Shown: piece by piece, positions 1 to 7,627 of the stretch
Layout: every line of letters starts with the position of its first letter
Numbering within the stretch: position 1 is the first letter of the stretch
DNA from: Silene noctiflora
Lineage: Eukaryota; Streptophyta; Magnoliopsida; Caryophyllales; Caryophyllaceae
Direction of reading: 5' to 3'
Assembly (NCBI GenBank): GCA_009801015.1
Contig: VHZZ01000045.1
Span: 358,973 to 392,314, forward strand
Length of the DNA stretch: 33,342 nucleotides
Translations under genes and position numbers: made by a program
Notes under the pieces: model-generated
Databases searched by the model: none
What the model saw: only the letters and a program-made list of their open reading frames with translations
What the model was told of the DNA's origin: nothing

Positions 1-316
1 CATGTCAACCCGTAAGATCGAAACAAATTGTTACTGTTCACGTTTTTTTTTTTCGCGTTTTTTTTTTTTTTTTTTTTTTAGTTGGAATTTAGGAGAATTT
101 GAGAGGAAAATTCTAGAGAGAGAATTAGTGAGTTGATTGTCCAAGGGCAAAACGGTAATTCGGAATGAAAACGCCGACTACAATATCTAAAACGTCGACT
201 ACAAAAATCAACCCCCTTTAAAAATTCGCGAAACTTTTGAATTCAACTTCTTGTAACAATCCAAAAATTTGAATCCACCAAATTGAACCACGAAATTTCC
301 ACACACTAAAAATAAT

Positions 317-325
317 GGCGCCAAA
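317..325 (-). promoter_or_regulatory. E2F-like site upstream of H2A.W
   Basis: The minus strand reads TTTGGCGCC here, and its first eight bases fit the plant E2F consensus WTTSSCSS. It lies about 270 bp upstream of the H2A.W start codon. E2F sites are common in promoters of genes expressed at G1/S, which suits a histone needed during DNA replication. That it binds E2F is an inference from the motif and its position. Confidence 0.45.
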
Positions 326-456
326 AACCAAAATCCAAAAATTTCAATTTCCATTCCTATTGGTCAATCACAACAAACACGGATCGCTCTCCTAAACGTC
401 AAATCTCTCCCGTCAATTAAATCTAATCTCAACCGTCAATTCACTCCAATCCACAT

Positions 457-474
457 CCACGTCATCGATCCGCG
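457..474 (+). promoter_or_regulatory. Plant histone Type I element (hexamer plus octamer)
   Basis: The 18 bases CCACGTCATCGATCCGCG match the plant histone Type I element, CCACGTCA-N-CGATCCGCG. This element joins the ACGTCA hexamer (459-464) to the reversed CGCGGATC octamer (467-474). It drives S-phase and meristem expression of plant histone genes. A CCAAT box sits just upstream (446-450), a second CCAAT lies on the minus strand (359-363), and another ACGTCA hexamer lies at 396-401. The spacing to the TATA box, about 25 bp, is typical. Confidence 0.9.
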
Positions 475-499
475 TCCTTCTCAACTTCCACCACCTCAC

Positions 500-507
500 T
501 ATAAATA
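500..507 (+). promoter_or_regulatory. TATA box of H2A.W gene
   Basis: TATAAATA lies 90 bp upstream of the ATG and just downstream of the histone Type I element. This predicts a transcription start near 530-540 and a 5' leader of about 60 nt. Confidence 0.8.
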
Positions 508-596
508 CATTTCATTTCATTTCAAACCTTCATCCCATTTCAAATTCTCACTTCATATTCCAAATTCCAATTCAACAAAAATATTAATTCATAGAA

Positions 597-1149
597 ATGG
601 ATTCAACTGGAGCTAAGGGAAAGAAGGGCGCCGGTGGAAGGAAGGGTGGCGGTCCAAAAAAGAAGGCGGTTTCAAGGTCGATTAAGGCTGGTTTACAGTT
701 TCCCGTTGGTCGTATTGGTAGGTACTTGAAGAAAGGAAGGTATGCTCAGCGTGTCGGTTCCGGTGCTCCGGTTTACATGGCTGCTGTTCTTGAATACCTT
801 GCTGCTGAGGTATAACATTCTTCACTTTCTTCTTCCGTCTCAATTATTTGTTTAATTGTTTTATTCTTCGTGAGTGGTATTTTAATTTTGCGGTTTTGGT
901 GTGCAGGTGTTGGAGTTGGCTGGAAATGCGGCACGTGACAACAAGAAGAACAGAATCATCCCAAGGCACGTGCTTCTTGCCATAAGGAACGATGATGAGC
1001 TCGGAAAGTTGCTTGCTGGAGTTACCATTGCACACGGAGGAGTTCTGCCGAATATTAACCCTGTCTTGTTGCCAAAGAAGACTGCTGAGAAGGCGCCGAA
1101 AGAGCCGAAATCTCCATCCAAGGCTGCTAAATCACCAAAGAAGGCCTAA
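597..1149 (+). CDS. H2A.W: Histone H2A.W (heterochromatic H2A variant), two exons
   Basis: Coding exons are 597-809 and 907-1149, joined across a 97-bp GT-AG intron (810-906) at AAE|VLEL, a usual intron position in plant H2A genes. The product has 151 residues. The histone fold is intact: [10 protein letters not shown], the L1 loop [14 protein letters not shown], the alpha-2 stretch [20 protein letters not shown], the acidic-patch segment [10 protein letters not shown] and the docking segment [15 protein letters not shown]. The extended tail ends [13 protein letters not shown] with an SPKK motif at residues 147-150, the signature of H2A.W. It lacks the SQEF ending of H2A.X and the divergent core of H2A.Z. 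H2A.W marks constitutive heterochromatin, where its tail contacts linker DNA and compacts chromatin. The promoter (Type I element, E2F-like site, TATA box) indicates S-phase expression. The start at 597 is the only ATG that gives the complete N-terminus. The Arabidopsis homologues are HTA6, HTA7 and HTA12; which one it corresponds to cannot be told here. Confidence 0.97.
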
Positions 1150-2039
1150 GAGTTTACAGTAGTTGATATGAGTTGGTTTTATTTTAATTAAGTGTTGTTT
1201 TAGTTTAATGGTATATGTATTTAATGGTAGAAGTAGTATGATTAGATTGTTTAAGAAGTTTAATTAAGAATCTGGGATCAATGGCTGATTGATTCTGTAA
1301 TTGGTTGTTTTTCGAGTATTTAATCAAATATATAAATCTTATTTCTCCAATTTCTGCTGTTTTTGTTATCTAATTCGACAATTTTGGTTAAATTGGTTGT
1401 TGTTATAATTTGTGACCGTCACAAGCAATAACGCGGAGTGTGAATTTCCCTTTTTGTTGCGCAATTGTTCATTTGATTGAATTAATAACCCCATTGAGAC
1501 GATTCTGTCTATGATTGATGACAGGTTTATGCTTGTTTATTGATTTGTTTGCTGTACTTGGCATTTCAGAAATTTACGCATGCAATGATGCCTTCATGTT
1601 CAGGAACAATGAGGAATTTTGGAGGGAAATGGAGGTTCTTTTCTGGTCGACATCAAAAGTGATTATCAAATCTTTAACAACATGGTATGATTACTATTAA
1701 TCACTGTTCATTATCATGTGTGTTTCCAAGGAAAACTGTGATAAGCCAGATTTGCTGGTGTTGCCTTGTTGCTGCATTTTGCCAATTAGCTTACATTGTG
1801 TTTCTAAAACTGTTATATTAGGGAATTTCTGTATGTTGCACAGATCCTGGAAAGAATGTGATTGAATTCGATCAGTCCCAATCATTTGTTTACTTTTGAT
1901 TAAAACACTCCTCGTAAATAGAAAAAAGGTAAACAAATGATTGAGAGGGATGGAGTACGTTTTAACTGTAGGTTCGACAAATTTGTGACAATGTTTCAGA
2001 TGGTTAAATCTAGCATTCGTTTGGGGTGGTCATATCTAG
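1150..2039. other. Intergenic, H2A.W 3' flank; no gene seen
   Basis: AT-rich sequence with no credible coding frame. The first ~200 bp must hold the H2A.W 3' UTR; I see no clear AATAAA signal. A fragment near 1412-1425 (GTGACCGTCACAAGC) resembles the termini of the Mutator-type MITE family found at 5544 and 21127. A short Stowaway-like element lies at 1871-1958. Confidence 0.6.
1871..1958. mobile_element. Degenerate Stowaway-like MITE
   Basis: The left arm contains TCCCAATCATTTGTTTAC (from 1877) and the right arm contains GTAAACAAATGATTGAGAGG (from 1929), an inverted pair. The right end continues into GATGGAGTAC, a decayed version of the ACGGAGGGAGTA Stowaway terminus. The TA target duplication cannot be read. 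Several other decayed copies of this family lie in the window (near 3391, 16122, 21437, 24021 and 29338). Confidence 0.55.
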
Positions 2040-3010
2040 CCTTTCTTTGGTTTATTGGTTTATAATTTGACAATTTACCATCAGTCCATTACCACATCCA
2101 TGGAAAACCTCAATATGTTTTGAGAATTTTTTCAGTTGTTTTTGAAATCCCGCGTCATCAAGTAGGTTTGAAACCACCTGAGGCGAGTATGTCAGAATGG
2201 GCGTTGCCAAGAGTCCAAGACCAACACAAACTTGCATGAAGCAATGAGCACTATAGTGTCATATTGGTGTCTGTTTATGACTTTTAGGCGTATAGTAGTG
2301 TCTTGACCACCTTAAGCCGTTCCATGAGGATATCAATTATGGAGTGGTGAACAGTGAACCACCATGATGATATTATTATTGGACCAATTACCATCAGCAA
2401 ATATATGAAAGGTCTTTAGAATAAACCGAAGTCTTGAGCGTTTATTGTAACCTTAAAAACCGCCTTTACCAAACCAGCAGAGACGACTGTTTCAAAATGA
2501 GCTAAGCTTGTCAAGAGTCAAGACCAACTCATGGATGCCCTAGGAGGCTAGGACGGTTGTATAGATTAACGTTTTAGTTGGCCAGTGTACAGAAACCCTT
2601 GCCTTGGGGAATGTTGACTATGGAAAGATTATCCGTTTTTATGTTTATTGCTAGCCCAGCTACCATGAGTCGATCACCAGATCCATGACAGACTCATAAG
2701 ATTCTTTTGGAAAATTTCCGTTTGATTCTAACAGTATGCCTTCTTAAGTAGTCATAAATGTGTATTAAAGCTTGGAAATCGCCATCCCTGGACCAACCAA
2801 GGCGATTGTGTCATGATGAGGTCACAATGTCAAGACCAACTCAAACCACCTAGGATTACTATAATTTCATATGGGTGGCTGCCTTTTTAGCCGTCTATCA
2901 CTGTTTCAACCGACTTAACACTTACCACAAGGGAGATCAAAGAATGGAGTTTTGAAATGTTTATTTTTGTAAATTACCATCGCCTCATTCTGGAACAACC
3001 CTTAAGTTCG
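2040..3010. repeat. Degenerate ~300-bp tandem repeat, about three units
   Basis: Several landmarks recur at ~300-bp spacing. ACCATCAG-like words lie at 2077, 2390, 2662 (ACCATGAG) and 2976 (ACCATCGC), giving spacings of 313, 272 and 314. AAGACCAAC-type words lie near 2217, 2519 and 2831. The block running from TTTTTAGGCGT through ACC-CTTAA and ATCAA to ATGGAGT recurs about 613 bp apart (around 2280-2350 and 2890-2960), with a weaker middle copy near 2560-2630. No coding potential or similarity to a known satellite is visible. Confidence 0.6.
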
Positions 3011-3038
3011 GTTCTAAAACTGTATCCCTAGAAACAAT

Positions 3039-3099
3039 CCAAGCCCGTGTAATAGCCTTCACAATTTCCTTTCTTAAATGAGCTATTACACGGGCTTGG
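3039..3099. repeat. Perfect 18-bp inverted repeat (hairpin)
   Basis: CCAAGCCCGTGTAATAGC at 3039-3056 is the exact reverse complement of 3082-3099, with a 25-nt loop. It lies just after the tandem repeat. It could be a MITE remnant, a rearrangement scar or a small-RNA hairpin; the sequence does not decide. Confidence 0.85.
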
Positions 3100-3390
3100 G
3101 TTTCAGAGTCAGCTGTTAGTCTCGGCATACACAACCCTTACCATGCTCATTGTCACGGTCTGGTAGGTAATGTGTCGGGACCATCACACTCGGCATATGT
3201 AACCCTTAACCATGCTGTAGCGATTCTAGGATCCGCTCATAGGGGTGCATTTTTATATCTTCCAAGGATTGAAATTGACATGAAGGGCAATTATTATGTC
3301 ATCCATTATTTTTTGGGAGCATGTGCTAAAACTACCCAATTTTCAACTACCCTTTTGTTAAGAGAAATAGTAGTATTCATATCAACTTTG

Positions 3391-3505
3391 CCTAAATCAT
3401 TTGTTTACCTTTGCTCAAGGAGTGACTGTTGTGTTACTAAATGTAATTTTATGTAAAAGGATGACTCTTTGACTAAAATAAAAGGGTAAACAAATGACTA
3501 AAACA
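3391..3505. mobile_element. Degenerate Stowaway-like MITE
   Basis: AAATCATTTGTTTACCTTTG at the left and AAAGGGTAAACAAATGACTA at the right form an inverted pair about 115 bp apart, matching the inner termini of the family seen at 1871. The outer CTCCCTCC termini are not preserved. Confidence 0.45.
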
Positions 3506-3683
3506 CAAGAAATAGTAGGTTAACTTCAATTGTATTTTTCGGATTCTAATAGGTTATGAACTCGGAAGCAGATGGCAGCTATTTTTTTCCTGGTAGTTTG
3601 CCTCTGTGTTTTTGACTTCTTTCCCTGTCATCTGATTTGACATTCATCTGGTTCATGGTTGTCCTGCTTTTTTTAGAACAAAC

Positions 3684-3815
3684 ATCTACAAATAGGAAAC
3701 AGTCGCTTTGTGTTGATAACACAAGGGTAAGCTGCGTACATCCGAACCCCCCTTACTTCACAATTTGTGGGAGCGAGTAAGGCACTTGGGTAATGCTGTA
3801 TCTACAAATAGGAAA
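3684..3815. mobile_element. Short SINE-like retroposon with 16-bp target duplication
   Basis: The inserted segment is 3700-3799. The 16-bp direct repeat ATCTACAAATAGGAAA flanks it exactly (3684-3699 and 3800-3815), as expected for target-primed reverse transcription. The insert contains GGGTAAGCTGCGTACATCC and later TGTGGGAGCGAGTAAGGCAC, words typical of the 3' part of Au-like plant SINEs. At 100 bp and with no tRNA-like A/B boxes it is probably 5'-truncated. The target duplication is seen; the family assignment rests on recalled motifs. Confidence 0.65.
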
Positions 3816-4597
3816 AACAGGATGTTGACAGTAGATTGATATAGATAGGAGTATCTCATACACTCAGAATTACCCTTTATGGGTCTGTGTTTTTCTCATA
3901 CACAAACTAACTGAAAAGTATTAGTAACAATGACTAGCAATCATGTAGTTTCTAAGCTAGCTAAGAAAACATAAAAGCTGAACATAACAACAAAGAAGAG
4001 TAATAGGAACCATTGCCAAAGGATAGTTAGTTGCCCCATCTTTGAATCTGTGCTCGATTCAAAGTAACATGATCATGATCCTGTTGATCTCATCATCACC
4101 ATTGCACCATTTTTTGCGCCTTTTGCTTCCACTAAACTCTGTCATGCTTGTAGGTTCAGATCTTTGAAGGAAAAAGTGGATGAAGAGGTAGTAGAGGGTT
4201 TCTGAATGTGAAGGTCTGTTACTCGTTACTCTATTAAGTAATGATGCTGTAAAGTAAGCTGAATGAAATGTGATGAGACCTTAGGTTAGGTGGGAGAGGA
4301 ATGGAACCCGGATCTCCCCCAGCATATTCTTTCTGCTTTCCTGTCTTCTTTTTACTGTTCATATTTATGCTACATCAGCTGGCTACTCCTTTTTTTTCTT
4401 CTTTTTAAATAAGAAATTATTGGATTCGCTTTTACGCTTTGAACTTTGAAGTAAAATATAATGAATATAAGAGGGGAGGAAAAACGAATTACCTAATTTA
4501 CTCTTGGAAGTCAAATTATAACTTCAAAGATTCGGAGGGAAAACTCATTCCTCCATTCACCCTCTCCTTAGGTTCCCTTTCCTGCTCCCTCTTTTCA
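3816..4597. other. Intergenic; no gene seen
   Basis: No convincing coding frame, RNA gene or transposon. A pyrimidine-rich tract with C-rich runs precedes the hAT-type MITE at 4606. Confidence 0.55.
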
Positions 4598-4605
4598 CCC
4601 TTTTG

Positions 4606-4959
4606 TAGACCCGGCAAAAGCAACCCGACCCGAAATGACCCGAACTACATCACCCGAATGTGACCCGAGAACCCGACCCGACCCGACCCGAACATGACCC
4701 GAGCTCTTGACCTATAATTGACCCGACCCGAAAATGATCCTGTTCTGAAACCACCCAACCTGAAAATGACCCGACAAAACATAACTCTAATTGAACTGAA
4801 AAGATATGAAATAACTTTTTCTCTCTTATTCATTGACCCGAAAATGAACCGACCCGGATACCCGAAACTGACCCGACGAACAAACCCGAAATAGACCTAA
4901 AACCCGAAATGACCCGAGACGACCCGAACCCGACCCGTTCACCCGATTGGGCAGGTCTA
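4606..4959. mobile_element. hAT-type MITE rich in ACCCG motifs, intact, 8-bp TSD
   Basis: The element starts TAGACCCGGCAAAAG and ends GGGCAGGTCTA, giving short terminal inverted repeats of type TAGACCYG. The direct repeat CCCTTTTG flanks it exactly (4598-4605 and 4960-4967); an 8-bp target duplication is characteristic of the hAT superfamily. The interior is 354 bp of degenerate ACCCGA/GACCCG words that give spurious open frames. No transposase is encoded. A second, inverted copy lies at 18063-18471. Confidence 0.8.
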
Positions 4960-5090
4960 CCCTTTTGGTATCTAAAAACTCTCTAATTTTCGTAGAAAAA
5001 ATAATACGGAGTATGCTAGAAAGTGTAAGAATTACATTATTAGGTTCGTAGTAAAAAATACTTTAATACTCCTTTTGCTACACTGTATAT

Positions 5091-5302
5091 TACTCCCTCC
5101 GTCCCGGTCATTTGTTGTCCTTTGGTTTTGGCACAAAGATCAAGGAAAGAGGAAGGAGCCAATTATAACATGACAAGTAGACTAAATTGAAGGTGAAAGA
5201 TAAAATTACTCATCAAATGCAATCCTAAAATAGAAAGGACAACAAATGACCCAGACACCCCAAAATGAAAAAGGACAACAAATGACCGGGACGGAGGGAG
5301 TA
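5091..5302. mobile_element. Stowaway MITE, complete, TA target site
   Basis: The 212-bp element, including its TA target sites, begins TACTCCCTCCGTCCCGGTCA and ends with the inverse at 5283-5302. The terminal inverted repeats run ~33 bp each and continue into TTTGTTGTCCTTT. CTCCCTCCGT at the tip and TA duplication define Stowaway (Tc1/mariner). The right end carries a second copy of the terminal block AAGGACAACAAATGACC 36 bp inside the true end (5235 versus 5271). The element is non-coding. Confidence 0.9.
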
Positions 5303-5543
5303 TATATTTACAAAATATTTTCTCTTGAAGAGATTTAAAAAGTAAAGAAGTGTTTGATGACTGAGGACATAACATGTGGAAACTGCGTAAAAGTTTTTCC
5401 TCCACTTAGAGATATACATTAAAGAAATTGTTATGTGTATGTGCTGACATGTTTATGAAATGAGATGCATGCATACACTGCACATGACCACAGTTTGTGA
5501 TTGGTCTATAACTCTATAATCCTTTACTAGTAATATGAAATAT

Positions 5544-5734
5544 CAAAGCGTCTTGCTTGTGACGGACACTATCCGTCACAAGCTGAAGACGGATAGTGTC
5601 CCTCTCACAATAACGCAAGTGGGAGGGCAAGTGGGGGAGAAATGAAGCACCCCATGGATAGTGCCACTTGCATATTGTAAGAGGGGCACTATCCGTTTTC
5701 AGCTTGTGACGGATAGTGTCCGTGAGAATTTGTG
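5544..5734. mobile_element. Mutator-type MITE, perfect 9-bp TSD (copy 1)
   Basis: ATGAAATAT lies immediately on both sides (5535-5543 and 5735-5743), a perfect 9-bp target duplication typical of Mutator-like elements. Termini are CAAAGCGTCTTGCTTGTGAC and GAGAATTTGTG. The arms share GACACTATCCGTCACAAGCT and then AGACGGATAGTG-type words in inverted orientation. The 191-bp element is non-coding. A second copy of the family with its own perfect duplication lies at 21127-21336. Confidence 0.85.
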
Positions 5735-5815
5735 ATGAAATATACGCCTTGTGGGTCTATATATGGAAACCCTCAAGTTTTTGTAAGAGCTTTCCAAGTT
5801 TGGAAACATCTCTTA

Positions 5816-6211
5816 GACCATCCCCAAGCAAGGTCTCGCTAACTAAGTCGCGACCCATGTTTATCTCTTAATCCCACCTTATTTATCTTGACCCACTTTT
5901 ACACTCCCAAGCAGAAAGTCGCGACCTAGGTCACCAACCCAATCATTTTCCACTTTCCAACATTTTCAATCATTTTCCACCCAANAAAAACCTCTCTCTT
6001 ATACTTTTTTAATTACACCTATTTACTAATAAATTATAGATATTTGTGTCCAACAAATAAAAACTCGCCATGTGTCGGGTCACAAGAAATATGTAGAAGG
6101 TCACTCCATGACCTTATTTGGGTGGAGGTCATGCTAATTTTTGGATTAAAAGGTGATTAGGGTGACCCACCCCCCTCATGACCTACTTGTCCACCTTGCT
6201 TGGGGGTGGTC
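5816..6211. mobile_element. Tourist-like (PIF/Harbinger) MITE, copy A
   Basis: The element begins GACCATCCCCAAGCAAGG and ends CCTTGCTTGGGGGTGGTC, inverted repeats of at least 18 bp with one mismatch. TTA trinucleotides flank it (5813-5815 and 6212-6214), the target duplication typical of PIF/Harbinger elements. It is AT-rich, 396 bp long and non-coding. Its left ~150 bp are repeated in inverse orientation at the far end of copy B. One ambiguous base lies at 5985. Confidence 0.8.
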
Positions 6212-6214
6212 TTA

Positions 6215-6570
6215 GACCATCCCCAAGTAAGGTCACTAACTAGGTCACCAAGGAGGTGGGTCTCCTAATCATGTATTAGGAAAAAAATTAAGAAGACCTT
6301 CTATGAAATAAGGTTATCCCATGACCTTGGTGGGTTGCCTTGTGACCTTTCACATGTCATTGTTTTATTTGTTGGACACAAATGTAGAGGACACAAATGT
6401 AAAAGACACAAATGTTACACAAATGTTGGAAAGTGGAAAATGATTGGGTTGATGACCTAGGTCGCGACTTTCTGCTTGGGAGTGTAAAAGTGGGTCAAGA
6501 TAAATAAGGTGAGATTAAGAGATAAAACTGGATCGCGACTTAGTTAGCGAGACCTTGCTTGGGGATGGTC
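6215..6570. mobile_element. Tourist-like MITE, copy B, inverted and abutting copy A
   Basis: The same GACCATCCCCAAG / CTTGGGGATGGTC termini bound this 356-bp copy. It shares the TTA at 6212-6214 with copy A and is followed by TAA (6571-6573). Its last ~150 bp are the reverse complement of the start of copy A, so A and B form an imperfect palindrome of ~755 bp. The TTA...TAA flanks are not a clean direct repeat, which hints that B arose by rearrangement or by insertion into the end of A. Confidence 0.75.
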
Positions 6571-6573
6571 TAA

Positions 6574-7158
6574 CTTCACCTTGGGTAAATGAGATTGCCT
6601 ATCTTCATGGATTTTTAGTTTCTGTTTTGAGATCTTTGTGTTTTAGTATTGTGCAGATTAAGCGAAACCATGAGTTCTTTAATCATATGTTAAATATTAA
6701 GTACGGATCTTTTCTAGAATTAATTAAAAAAATAGTCTGGGTATTTTATTGGGATCTTTGTGTTTTCGTATCTTGCATATGTTAGCTAGCTTAACTTGTA
6801 AAGTCATGAGAGGTAATATTCATGATCTAGGTTCCCGTCTACAACATATTTGCTCTCGTGGCTCCCTTTACACTAAAAAAAATCAATTCAGATGAATTCG
6901 TAACTTGTAAGTATACTACTCCGTTTGCTTTACATTAATTTTCGTGTGCTACTTTTTAAATTTAAGTTTCAAAATTTAATCATAATTATGACACAAGGAA
7001 TAATATTATTTGTAAAAAGTAGTCAAAATATTGACTTGGAGAGCGGCGTAAAGTTAATGTTAAATCTGACAAATGTGCAAGCTCAACACAAGTCTTTAAA
7101 ATAAGAAGTTATTCAATCTTCATGTTATATATAGTAATTCATAAAAATTATAATTGTC
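6574..7158. other. Intergenic; no gene seen
   Basis: AT-rich, without a credible gene. A decayed MITE may span 6915-7065: CTCCGTTTGCTTTACATTAA on the left is roughly inverted by CGGCGTAAAGTTAATGTT on the right. Confidence 0.5.
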
Positions 7159-7328
7159 AAAAAGGTTGTCATTATCCGTCACAAGCTTATGACGGGTCAA
7201 GTATCTCCCACTTGTGTAGATAAGACAAGTCTAGGGAATCACAAAGTGTTTGTCTTTATCCACTCAAACCCACTCAAGTGGGTAATATTTGACCCGTCAC
7301 AAGCTTGTGACGGATATGTCCGTTTTTG
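7159..7328. mobile_element. Older Mutator-type MITE related to the 5544/21127 family
   Basis: The two ends carry ~45-bp inverted repeats containing ATCCGTCACAAGCTT, then GACGGGTCAA and CCCACTTG. The core palindrome CCGTCACAAGCTTGTGACGG is shared with the family at 5544 and 21127. Flanking 9-mers TATAATTGT and TGTAATTGG agree at 7 of 9 positions, as an aged target duplication might; the exact ends are therefore uncertain. Confidence 0.6.
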
Positions 7329-7597
7329 TGTAATTGGTGAACCTAAGGGCTAAGGGGGACCAATATTAGATTTTTCCTTGATATTTGTTAAAACTATTGA
7401 GTGGCCAATATCATAGCAACATTATCCAAATTAATTATTATGATGCTGCTCCTATATCATGTGTTTTTCACTTCTGCCAAAAATAAATTCCTTTGATTAA
7501 TGAATTTAGGGATGAATTAATACGCATCAAATACAAATATACAATCCTCGGATTGAACAACTGCATTTTTCCTATCCGTATTAGTTCCGATCGCATC

Positions 7598-7609
7598 ATG
7601 AAGTGCTGA
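7598..7609 (+). promoter_or_regulatory. Short upstream ORF before the PPR start
   Basis: A three-codon reading frame (ATG AAG TGC TGA) lies 19 bp before the PPR start codon. If it is in the leader it could lower initiation at 7628; whether it is transcribed is not known. The remaining 5' flank (7329-7597) shows no clear TATA box. Confidence 0.3.
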
Positions 7610-7627
7610 AAGGCTGAAATCAAAGAG

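Noticed and set aside
58..79. 22-base T run with a second T run before it, near the window start
   Set aside because: A simple homopolymer; no Pol III gene precedes it, and nothing else supports a terminator or retroposon tail.
3172..3456. A 94-codon + strand frame
   Set aside because: Its end reads through a decayed Stowaway arm, and it shows no domain.
4059..4145. Minus-strand 28-codon frame beginning MTEFSGSKRRKKWCNGDD, in a region with gene-like composition
   Set aside because: No match to a small-peptide family I recognise (DVL/RTFL, CLE and similar), no promoter signal, and such short frames are expected by chance.
4439..4833. Overlapping open frames over the ACCCG-rich segment
   Set aside because: They arise from the periodic ACCCG words of a hAT-type MITE and have no domain.
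6555..6785. A 76-codon + strand frame
   Set aside because: It starts inside the end of a Tourist-like MITE and is low-complexity hydrophobic.
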